Shown piece after piece: positions 23,407-29,725 of a DNA stretch of 34,565 bases. The stretch lies in contig JAFACY010000181.1 in the NCBI GenBank assembly GCA_023425285.1, positions 1 through 34,565 on the forward strand, written 5' to 3'. Source of the stretch: Bacillota bacterium (lineage in GTDB: Bacteria; Bacillota; Clostridia; Tissierellales; Sedimentibacteraceae). The position numbers were made by a program, and so were the translations under genes. Position 1 is the stretch's first letter. Every line of letters starts with the position of its first letter. The notes beneath the pieces are model-generated. The model worked only from the letters and a program-made list of their open reading frames with translations. It did not search any database and was not told the origin of the DNA.

Positions 23407-25260
23407 TTATCTTAGCTTGTATCGTAGCAATCTCATACCATTTAGGATAACGATCAGAATACTGGCTTCGTGTACTAACATGCCAATGGACATATTCATC
23501 CACTCGCTGAAGAATACACTGGCAAGCAGAAACAGAACAACTCCTATGGCAATCAAAATATTTTGCTTCATGTTTTTAGCTGTGGCTTTTGTCAGCCCAA
23601 GGGCATGTGGCAAACGACTGAAGTCTGAGTTCATTAAAACAACATCAGAGGTCTCAATGGCTACATCTGTACCGCTTCCCATGGCTATGCCGATATGTGC
23701 CAAAGCCAAAGAAGGGCTATCATTTACTCCATCACCCACGAAGGCAACAATTTGCTTTTCTTCTTCTATGAGCTTCTTTATATAAGCCGATTTATCCTCA
23801 GGCAACATATTCCCGTGAGCCTCTGTTAAACCCAGCTCCCTACTGACCGCATCAACGGTGCCCTGATTGTCTCCGGACAACATAATCAGTTTCTTAACAC
23901 CTAATTTTTTCAGCTTTCTCAGATCCTCTTTCACGCCGTGGCGTATCTGATCACGCACGCCCATCAGTAGCTTCAGTTCTCCGTCCACCGAAGTCAACAC
24001 AAGTGAATTACCGCCTTTTTCAAACCGCTTGATGTCGGATCTCGCTTGTTCACTCAACATTACGCCTTCCCGTTCCATCAAGGTCACATTGCCTACGGCA
24101 ACTCTGCATCTATTGACAGTGGCAATAATACCACCACCTTTTACTACCTCTGTATTTTCAACAGGTAAAAATATAGCTTCACCGATTTCCTCCAACACTG
24201 CTTTGGCCAACGGATGATCGGATTCCCGTTCTATACTTGCAAGATAACTTAGCGCTTCATCAATCTTATCACCATAGAACTCCTTTTCAGCAACAGATGG
24301 ATTGCCCGCAGTCAATGTACCTGTTTTATCGAACACAATGACATCCACTCTACTAAAGTCACCTATCACTTCGCTGCCCTTGAGCAAAACGCCGTGGCGT
24401 GCACCATTGCCAATACCGGCAACATTGGATACGGGAACACCAATGACCAACGCACCTGGACACCCCAAGACGAGAATAGTGATGGCCAGTTCAAGGTTGC
24501 GTGAAAATACCCAAACAATCATACCCAACAGCAGAACCGCCGGTGTGTAGTATTTCGAGAATCGATCTATAAAACGCTCAGCCTCTGATTTCGAGTCCTG
24601 TGCTTCCTCAATAAGTTCAATTATCTTACCGAAGGTTGTATCTTCCCCGACACGATCAGCGGTAATTTGAAGAGTTCCGTTGTCCAAGATGGTACCTGCA
24701 AACACTGTCGATCCTTTTTCCTTTGAAACAGGAAGAGATTCTCCTGTAATGCTTGCTTCATTGATGTTACCTTCACCGGATAAAACAGTGCCATCAACCG
24801 GTATCTTGGCGCCTGTTTTAACAAGCAAGATGTCCCCTACATCAACTTCATCAACTTCAACTTCTACAAATTCTCCGTTTTCAATTTGCTTCAAAGCACT
24901 TTCCGGAGCCATTTCTGTCAGCTCTTTAATGGCCGAGCGAGTTTTATTTAATGTACGCTGCTCTAAAAATGCTCCAAATAAGAACAGGAAGGTAACAATG
25001 GCAGATTCTTCGAAGTTTCTGATAAAGAATGCCCCGGTTACCGCAATGGTAACCAAGACATCAATGCTGACGACCTTGACCCTTAATGCCTGATACGCCT
25101 GGATCACAATGGGCATCACACCCAAAACCGAAGCAATCATCAAGGACCACATAGCCACAGCTTCATTTTCAAATACCAGTTCGCCTGTAAACCCGATAAA
25201 AATTAAAATGGCACTCACGAACATTATATGGTTTTTTTTACTTAGTATCAACCTTTGCAT
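23407..25260 (-). CDS. P1B-type heavy-metal ATPase with CPG motif (617 aa)
   Basis: It is an ATP-driven metal exporter in the cytoplasmic membrane. The P-type hallmarks are present: ITGESLPV in the actuator domain, phosphorylated DKTGTLTAG, the HP motif SDHPLAKAV and hinge VGDGVNDSPSLA. The membrane metal site in helix 6 reads LGCPGALVIGVP, with CPG in place of the usual CPC. The last helix has HEASILIVILNGMRLL, closer to the HEG-type helix 8 of P1B-4 (Co/Fe) pumps than to Zn/Cd pumps. There is no N-terminal HMA domain; a separate HMA protein follows. GGAAGGTGA precedes the start, 35 bases after the RIC-like gene. Metal specificity is uncertain; iron or another divalent ion is inference from context. 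Confidence 0.9.
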   Translation of the reverse strand: MQRLILSKKNHIMFVSAILIFIGFTGELVFENEAVAMWSLMIASVLGVMPIVIQAYQALRVKVVSIDVLVTIAVTGAFFIRNFEESAIVTFLFLFGAFLEQRTLNKTRSAIKELTEMAPESALKQIENGEFVEVEVDEVDVGDILLVKTGAKIPVDGTVLSGEGNINEASITGESLPVSKEKGSTVFAGTILDNGTLQITADRVGEDTTFGKIIELIEEAQDSKSEAERFIDRFSKYYTPAVLLLGMIVWVFSRNLELAITILVLGCPGALVIGVPVSNVAGIGNGARHGVLLKGSEVIGDFSRVDVIVFDKTGTLTAGNPSVAEKEFYGDKIDEALSYLASIERESDHPLAKAVLEEIGEAIFLPVENTEVVKGGGIIATVNRCRVAVGNVTLMEREGVMLSEQARSDIKRFEKGGNSLVLTSVDGELKLLMGVRDQIRHGVKEDLRKLKKLGVKKLIMLSGDNQGTVDAVSRELGLTEAHGNMLPEDKSAYIKKLIEEEKQIVAFVGDGVNDSPSLALAHIGIAMGSGTDVAIETSDVVLMNSDFSRLPHALGLTKATAKNMKQNILIAIGVVLFLLASVFFSEWMNMSIGMLVHEASILIVILNGMRLLRYKLR

Positions 25261-25295
25261 CTCTTCACCTTCCTTTTCTCACAATTTATTTCTTA

Positions 25296-25598
25296 TTAAA
25301 CTTGGTATGCTTTATCAAGCTCTGCAAGCATATTGTAAACAGCCTCATAACTTTCGCATACATCACCGGGAACATTGTAGTTGTTTGTAATTTCCCGCAA
25401 TTTTTCAAATTCTTCGTGCAACTCAGGTACTTCCGGTTCTGCCGCTTTTATTTTTTGACTGATTGTATCAAACAGCTTCTGCACATCATAAAATTCTGTA
25501 TGGTGCTTTCCATGAACCTTTGCGACTATCGGTACATACTGTCCAAGTGTCTGAAAATATTTTGCCTTTATCTCGTTAAAAACTTGCTTATTTATCAT
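25296..25598 (-). CDS. Short RIC/ScdA-like (hemerythrin-related) protein (100 aa)
   Basis: It is a helical protein whose core VAKVHGKHHTEFYDVQKLFD resembles the VAKVHGxNHPEL segment of di-iron RIC/ScdA/YtfE proteins, which repair iron-sulfur centres after nitrosative or oxidative damage. The rest (EEFEKLREITNNYNVPGDVCESYEAVYNML) is strongly patterned, but the later H-xx-E ligands of full-length RIC (~220 residues) are missing, so a complete di-iron site inside one chain is doubtful. It might dimerise or bind metal with H and C residues. AGGAGG precedes the start. It is the first gene of the FNR-box operon with the metal ATPase and HMA protein. Family placement is by eye. Confidence 0.6.
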   Translation of the reverse strand: MINKQVFNEIKAKYFQTLGQYVPIVAKVHGKHHTEFYDVQKLFDTISQKIKAAEPEVPELHEEFEKLREITNNYNVPGDVCESYEAVYNMLAELDKAYQV

Positions 25599-25639
25599 TT
25601 TTATTCCTCCTATTTTCTCTTATTTATTTTTGTAAATTT

Positions 25640-25682
25640 ATTGTATCACATTTTACCATAAAACAATTTGATTTAAATCAAA
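25640..25682 (-). promoter_or_regulatory. FNR box and promoter of the RIC-like/ATPase/HMA operon
   Basis: TTTGATTTAAATCAAA (25667-25682) contains a perfect FNR consensus TTGAT-N4-ATCAA. On the minus strand a -10 box TACAAT lies at 25645-25640. With -10 spanning -12 to -7, the FNR box is centred at -41.5, the classic class II activation distance. The -35 region is replaced by the box, as in activator-dependent promoters. The box also lies upstream of the divergent cupin gene. Confidence 0.8.
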
Positions 25683-25787
25683 ATTGAAAAAATATATTTG
25701 ACATAAGAGTGCATAGTACGCTTCAATCACCCTGTACAAATACCGGCATATAATAAAACAGAATAACGGAGAGGAGATTTTTATGAA

Positions 25788-26222
25788 ATGAAATCAAATA
25801 ATTATTATACCCCGTCAAGGATCGATTTTGGTCCGGCGCCTTTTACCACCAACATTGAATATGCCACAATTCAAAATCCCTATTACCGCAGGGCATTGTG
25901 GACCGGCGATAATTTGCAGCTTACGTTGATGTGTATTCCACCTTGTGGGGAAATTGGTTTAGAGATGCATCCGCAAACCGATCAATTTCTTCGTTTGGAA
26001 GAAGGTCATGGAATTGTAATGATGGGAAATAGCAAGGAACGTCTCAATTTTCAAAAGCCGGTATGCCAAAATGATGTAGTCCTTGTTCCGGCCGGCACAT
26101 GGCATAATATTATCAACACAGGCTCAATGCCGCTCAAGCTCTATAGCATCTACGCACCGCCGCACCATCCGCATGGAACCATTCACCGTACAAAAGCAGA
26201 GTCAGATGCAATGGGTGATTAA
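25788..26222 (+). CDS. Cupin-domain protein (144 aa)
   Basis: It is a small single-domain beta-barrel protein of the mannose-6-phosphate-isomerase-like cupin type. The first metal motif is HPQTDQFLRLEEGHG and the second is PAGTWHNIINTGSMPLKLYSIY, with a C-terminal APPHHPHGT histidine cluster. Such proteins bind a metal; the substrate is unknown. AGAGGAG precedes two overlapping starts: an ATG at 25783 gives only Met-Lys-stop (ATGAAATGA), and the real frame starts at the ATG at 25788, which overlaps that TGA. The TATAAT at 25749-25754 may be its -10 box. It is divergent from the FNR-controlled metal operon and followed by its own terminator. Confidence 0.85.
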   Translation: MKSNNYYTPSRIDFGPAPFTTNIEYATIQNPYYRRALWTGDNLQLTLMCIPPCGEIGLEMHPQTDQFLRLEEGHGIVMMGNSKERLNFQKPVCQNDVVLVPAGTWHNIINTGSMPLKLYSIYAPPHHPHGTIHRTKAESDAMGD

Positions 26223-26234
26223 ATATATACATCG

Positions 26235-26274
26235 AAAAAACGACGTTCATGAATTAGATGAACGCCGTTTTTTT
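26235..26274 (+). terminator. Terminator after the cupin gene
   Basis: CGTTCAT (26244-26250) pairs with ATGAACG (26258-26264), extended by AAACG/CGTTT across one mismatch, then seven T. The following region, 26275-26465, has no gene I can support, only a possible FNR-like site. Confidence 0.75.
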
Positions 26275-26407
26275 AAATCGGATATTAATGCCATGTTTCC
26301 TTATCACGACCGCCACAGGGGAGATGCCGTTCTATGAGAGAAAACAATACATCCGCATCTGCGGTGAAGTTTACAAACTGTACCATTAAAATTGAATTTC
26401 CAACACT

Positions 26408-26421
26408 ATGATTTATGTCAA
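26408..26421 (+). promoter_or_regulatory. Imperfect FNR-like site upstream of the LemA gene
   Basis: ATGATTTATGTCAA matches TTGAT-N4-ATCAA at 8 of 10 conserved positions. It is centred 86.5 bases upstream of the predicted lemA transcript start. A chance match in AT-rich DNA is possible. Confidence 0.3.
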
Positions 26422-26465
26422 AAAAAACATGTTTCATGCAGCGAACGGTTTTAAAGGGTAGATTT

Positions 26466-26494
26466 TTGATAAATTGAACGTGGAAAAATATAAA
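26466..26494 (+). promoter_or_regulatory. Sigma-A promoter of the LemA gene
   Basis: TTGATA (26466-26471) and TATAAA (26489-26494) are 17 bases apart, shortly before the ribosome site at 26515-26520. Confidence 0.65.
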
Positions 26495-26529
26495 CTATTT
26501 TGTTCGACGAAAAAGGAGGAACCTTTACT

Positions 26530-27051
26530 ATGCTGCCAACTTTAATCGCAATTGCCGTAATTACTGCGGTTATTGTTCTATGGATCATCTCTACCCAGCG
26601 TAGGCTGGTTGTGCTGGATGAAAATATCAGCAACGCCATGAGCCAGATTGGAGTACAGCTTTACAGCCGCTTTGATGCTCTGACGGCTCTGTTGGATTTG
26701 ACAAAGGGTTATGCAAAGCACGAGAGCGAAACTCTGATTGAAACCGTCAAATCAAGACGAGGCATCATCACGGCAAAATCCACGCCAGATGATGTGCTGC
26801 ATCAAGAAGCGATTATTTCTGAAGCCTTAGCCAGTATTGCCATGATGACAGAGCAATACCCAGAATTAAAATCAAACCAAGCATACATCAAAACCATGGA
26901 CGCAGTGCAAACCTTTGAAAACATGGTGCGCACCAGCCGTTTGATCTACAATGACAGCGTGGCCAAATTAAACCGTGAAATACGAATGTTTCCGATCTCT
27001 GTGATTTCCCGGATATTAGGCTTTCGACAAAAAGAGTATCTTGTGGAGTAA
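26530..27051 (+). CDS. LemA-family membrane protein (173 aa)
   Basis: It has one N-terminal membrane helix (LIAIAVITAVIVLWII) followed by a long antiparallel helical domain, outside or inside the cell depending on topology. Family marks include NISNAMSQIGVQLYSRFDALTALLDLTKGYAKHE (read as NISNAMSQIGVQLYSRFD then ALTALLDLTKGYAKHE), the late YNDSVAKLNREIRMFPISVI and the ending GFRQKEYLVE. Length is slightly short for the family (~185). AGGAGG lies 10 bases before the ATG at 26530; no better start exists. LemA often pairs with a TPM-domain (YgcG) partner, but none is here. Its function in bacteria is not settled. Confidence 0.9.
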   Translation: MLPTLIAIAVITAVIVLWIISTQRRLVVLDENISNAMSQIGVQLYSRFDALTALLDLTKGYAKHESETLIETVKSRRGIITAKSTPDDVLHQEAIISEALASIAMMTEQYPELKSNQAYIKTMDAVQTFENMVRTSRLIYNDSVAKLNREIRMFPISVISRILGFRQKEYLVE

Positions 27052-27079
27052 GACCCTGACGGGGGCAGGGAAAAAGAAC

Positions 27080-27131
27080 AAATTGTATCTTGTATCTATT
27101 CGCAATAACGTATATAATTAAAATACAATTT
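27080..27131 (+). promoter_or_regulatory. Promoter bracketed by an inverted repeat, before the HTH pseudogene
   Basis: TTGTAT (27090-27095) and TATAAT (27113-27118) are 17 bases apart. The promoter is flanked by a perfect 9-base inverted repeat, AAATTGTAT (27080-27088) and ATACAATTT (27123-27131), which could be a pair of operator half-sites. Confidence 0.5.
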
Positions 27132-27151
27132 ATGCCACGAGGAGCGTTCCA

Positions 27152-27328
27152 ATGGATTTTATTACTTTGCGGGAAATGACGGTTAAGTTGGATATATCTC
27201 AAAATTGAGTACAAAAACTTTGTGAAGAAAGCCGTATTCAAGGCATGTATCGCTTGAAATCGTGGATGATTTCAAGCGATGCAAAAAAACCACCGACCTA
27301 CGATAAATTCGTAAAAAGGAGTTCATAG
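27152..27328 (+). pseudogene. Small HTH DNA-binding protein gene interrupted by in-frame TGA
   Basis: GAGGAG precedes an ATG at 27152 that opens a 58-codon frame with a single in-frame TGA at codon 19 (27206-27208). The two parts, MDFITLREMTVKLDISQN and VQKLCEESRIQGMYRLKSW followed by MISSDAKKP, together match a common ~55-residue helix-turn-helix protein of Clostridia (pattern ITxxEAxxxWxIS...VQxLCxxGRIxG...WxIPxDAxKP). The TGA falls where that family usually has Arg or Trp. A nonsense mutation is the simple reading. The frame ends at TAG 27326-27328, four bases before the AraC gene, whose ribosome site lies inside it. Confidence 0.7.
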
Positions 27329-27331
27329 CAT

Positions 27332-28105
27332 ATGATGACGAACCATAAAGAGAGTCAAAACAGCTTAGCAGACTCGTTCCAATCCTTTTTCAATTCTGAT
27401 AAGGAAGCATTGCTTGCAAAGGCAATTGAGTTATTTCCCTATATGATTCACGTTTTTGCCCCTGACGGAACAACTGTGTTTGTCAATGAGGCCGTGCGCA
27501 AGCAATACGGAATCACGCAGGAGCTGCTTGAAGAAACCATCATTGGAAAGTATAATGTCTTAAAAGATCCTGCCGTTACCTCCAATATTCCGCTAAGTGT
27601 ACTGCAGCGCGCATTTCAGGGGGAGACCATTTATTGTCCGGACATTAAGATTCCTCTGAGTGTTCTATCGGAGCGTTTTGGTGTGCAGGACTACGATATG
27701 GAGGCAATGTATCAGGACATCACCAATTTCCCAATCTTTAATGATGCAGGACATGTGGCCTATGTTGTCGGCATACAGACCGTCAAAAGAGTATACCGCG
27801 GCAAGGAGGAAATCGAAAGAGCTAAGGAGTATATAGAAACCAATTGGCCGGAAGTTTTCGATATAAACAAGATGGCGAAAGCAGTCTGTCTGAGTCGGAC
27901 CCATTTTTCTAGACTATTTAAAAAGCATACGGGAATGACACCTCACGATTACTACGTCAATATTAAGATCAGCCGAATCAAAGAGAAACTATTAGATTCA
28001 AACCTATCCATCTCTCAGGTGTTTTCCGCCTGTGGCTTGGATTACAATGGTTATTTCGCAAAGGTTTTTAAGGAAAAAACAGGATTTTCTCCATCTCAAT
28101 ATTGA
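27332..28105 (+). CDS. PAS-domain AraC-family transcriptional regulator (257 aa)
   Basis: The N-terminal ~150 residues look like a PAS sensor (LFPYMIHVFAPDGTTVFVNEA ... FPIFNDAGHVAYVVGIQTV), read as LFPYMIHVFAPDG then TTVFVNEA. The C-terminal ~100 residues are an AraC double HTH: INKMAKAVCLSRTHFSRLFKK and the second helix pair SISQVFSACGLDYNGYFAKVF ending KEKTGFSPSQY. So it is an activator tuned by a ligand or cofactor bound to PAS, not by the usual sugar cupin. AGGAG stands ~10 bases before the start; a second ATG follows at once. The adjacent operon starts with a stand-alone PAS protein similar to this sensor domain. The target is probably nearby; this is inference. Confidence 0.88.
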   Translation: MMTNHKESQNSLADSFQSFFNSDKEALLAKAIELFPYMIHVFAPDGTTVFVNEAVRKQYGITQELLEETIIGKYNVLKDPAVTSNIPLSVLQRAFQGETIYCPDIKIPLSVLSERFGVQDYDMEAMYQDITNFPIFNDAGHVAYVVGIQTVKRVYRGKEEIERAKEYIETNWPEVFDINKMAKAVCLSRTHFSRLFKKHTGMTPHDYYVNIKISRIKEKLLDSNLSISQVFSACGLDYNGYFAKVFKEKTGFSPSQY

Positions 28106-28144
28106 AAAAACATACAACAGGGCTAAATGCTCTGACAATTATAG

Positions 28145-28184
28145 AAAACAGGTTTTCAGAAATTCTGAAGACCTGTTTTAATTT
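28145..28184 (+). terminator. Terminator after the AraC gene
   Basis: AAAACAGGT (28145-28153) pairs with ACCTGTTTT (28171-28179), with TTCAGAA/TTCTGAA inside, followed by a T-rich stretch. Confidence 0.8.
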
Positions 28185-28229
28185 TGCGCCAAAAGGTCTT
28201 TTTCTTACTAATTTGGGTCGGATAAAGTC

Positions 28230-28244
28230 TATCTTATTAAGATA
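28230..28244 (+). promoter_or_regulatory. 15-base palindrome upstream of the surface operon
   Basis: TATCTTATTAAGATA is a perfect palindrome about its central T, between the AraC terminator and the PAS gene. It could be an operator. No confident promoter was found; TTGGGT at 28213-28218 is a weak -35 candidate. Confidence 0.35.
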
Positions 28245-28291
28245 TTTTTAATTAAAATAAAAAGACATATGTAAAAAGGAGGATATGCTCC

Positions 28292-28780
28292 ATGGGTGAA
28301 AAAATGAAAGAACAACTGCTGATTGAACTGCTGGAACTTCAAAAGGAGTTGGAGGAGAAGGTACAATATCACGATCGGATGATCCGACGGTTCCAGATGC
28401 TTACTGCAAACGAAGGTCTGTTTTCCCAAATCATTGATTTCTGTCCATACCCTATTGCGGTATTTACCCTACAAGGGATTTTGGAGACGGTCAACAATTC
28501 CTTTGTCGCAGAAACCGGGGCAAACCCGGATAACCTTAAGGCTGGCAAACTCAATATTTATAATTACATCTCCGATAATATCGAACTGACAATTGCCATC
28601 CGGCAAGCCTTCGCCGGAGAAACTTGTTTTCTGGATGATCTGAAGAATCCGCTAATCAGCTTTTCTGAAGGAAAGAGAAAAAAGAATTTAACAACGAAGG
28701 ACTATTGTAAAGCCATTATTTTTCCAATTCCAGCCGAGGACGGCTTGGTAATGCACTGCGTTGCAGTTTTTACAATTTAA
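28292..28780 (+). CDS. Stand-alone PAS-domain protein (162 aa)
   Basis: Residues 1-40 are a likely coiled coil (EQLLIELLELQKELEEKV). Residues ~45-160 are a PAS fold with no output domain. It aligns by eye with the sensor part of the AraC regulator encoded just upstream: F-PY-I-VF---G---VNxxF, later AFxGET-x-DxKxPLxxxSE, and FPI---G near the end. So the two sensors are probably paralogues. It could bind the same ligand or heterodimerise with the regulator. AGGAGG lies nine bases before the ATG at 28292; an earlier ATG in the spacer stops after four codons. It is the first gene of a tightly spaced group. Confidence 0.75.
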   Translation: MGEKMKEQLLIELLELQKELEEKVQYHDRMIRRFQMLTANEGLFSQIIDFCPYPIAVFTLQGILETVNNSFVAETGANPDNLKAGKLNIYNYISDNIELTIAIRQAFAGETCFLDDLKNPLISFSEGKRKKNLTTKDYCKAIIFPIPAEDGLVMHCVAVFTI

Positions 28781-28796
28781 ATAGGGAGGTAACAAA

Positions 28797-29180
28797 ATGA
28801 CAGAGCAAAACGACAAATTAGAACATGAAAATAAGGAGGCAGTCAAGGAAATGCCTCAAGAAAAAGACAATATCTATACGCCTGAAGACATTGAAAAGGG
28901 AAAAACCATGGCCGGTCTTTCTTACCTACTTTTCTTCCTACCACTCATTGTCTGCCCCGAATCTAAATATGCCAAATTCCATGCCAATCAAGCTCTACTG
29001 CTCTTGATTTTAGGAATAGCAGGCAACGTGATATTGGGTATCATCCCCATCATTGGCTGGATGCTACTTCCGTTGTTCGGCCTCGGTGTGCTAGCACTGT
29101 TCATCATGGGAATGGTAAACGGCTTTGGTGGAAAAGCAAAAAGACTGCCCTTGATCGGAAAATTTGATATCTTGAAATAA
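28797..29180 (+). CDS. Small DUF4870/Tic20-like membrane protein (127 aa)
   Basis: The first ~40 residues are very charged. They are followed by GLSYLLFFLPLIV, the short conserved loop SKYAKFHANQALLLL, and two or three hydrophobic helices ending GMVNGFGGKAKRLPLIG. The FHANQA-x-LL pattern is typical of DUF4870-type proteins, whose function is unknown. AGGGAGG precedes the start. It lies 16 bases after the PAS gene and 18 before the lipoprotein gene, so it belongs to the same operon. Confidence 0.8.
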   Translation: MTEQNDKLEHENKEAVKEMPQEKDNIYTPEDIEKGKTMAGLSYLLFFLPLIVCPESKYAKFHANQALLLLILGIAGNVILGIIPIIGWMLLPLFGLGVLALFIMGMVNGFGGKAKRLPLIGKFDILK

Positions 29181-29198
29181 TTAGGAGGAGAGAAAAAA

Positions 29199-29699
29199 AT
29201 GAAAAAACTTTTAATCGGGCTGTTAGTTCTTTTGCTGGCCCTATCGCTTGTCGGATGTGGAGCAAAGGAAAAAGCAGAGGAAAAGGCAGGAGAAGCACTT
29301 GCCGAAAAGATTCTTGAGAACGCCGGTGTGGATGCAGACATTGATGGTGACAAGGTGGTCGTCAAAGGGGAAGATGGTCAAGAGTTAACCATTGGGAAGG
29401 ACAAATGGCCTTCATCAGATCTGGCAAAAAGCATTCCCGAATTCAAAGACGGCAAGATTGTCTCGGTGATGGAAGCCAATGATTCACTGTTTATTATGAT
29501 AGAGGATGTCTCAGACGAAGATTTTACGACCTATTTAGAAGAAATCAAGTCAGCCTTTACCGGAGAAAATTATGAGATGAACACCGACACCGGCATGATT
29601 TATACGGCGGTAAATGACAGTGATATCAGCGTGATGCTCACCTACGAGAAGGACGCAGGCTTCAGCATCACACTCTCAAAAGCGGAGTCGGAAGAATAG
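29199..29699 (+). CDS. Putative lipoprotein (166 aa)
   Basis: A lipoprotein signal peptide is clear: KK, a hydrophobic run, and the lipobox LVGC with the modified cysteine at residue 20. A lysine/glutamate-rich helix follows (KEKAEEKAGEALAEKILENA), then an acidic mixed alpha/beta domain without a recognised family. It may include a strand-helix repeat around WPSSDLAKSIPEFKDGKI and GENYEMNTDTGMIYTA. AGGAGGAG precedes the start. The neighbouring membrane and surface genes suggest a role at the cell envelope; no precise function can be given. Confidence 0.85.
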   Translation: MKKLLIGLLVLLLALSLVGCGAKEKAEEKAGEALAEKILENAGVDADIDGDKVVVKGEDGQELTIGKDKWPSSDLAKSIPEFKDGKIVSVMEANDSLFIMIEDVSDEDFTTYLEEIKSAFTGENYEMNTDTGMIYTAVNDSDISVMLTYEKDAGFSITLSKAESEE

Positions 29700-29725
29700 T
29701 AAAATCGAATATAGGAGGGATTATC

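Noticed and set aside
24680..25093. Plus-strand frame opposite the P1B ATPase
   Set aside because: Antisense shadow, Ser/Thr-rich, no start signals.
25698..25727. TTGACA followed after 18 bases by TTCAAT before the cupin gene
   Set aside because: The -35 is perfect but the -10 is poor, and the TATAAT at 25749 competes with it; not listed as a promoter.
26334..26411. 25-codon frame (MRENNTSASAVKF...) after the cupin terminator
   Set aside because: GGGGAG lies upstream at a long distance, but the peptide matches nothing I recognise and there is no promoter; not enough support.
27053..27069. GC hairpin CCCTG/CAGGG after the LemA gene
   Set aside because: It is followed by A residues, not T, so it is not a terminator on the plus strand.
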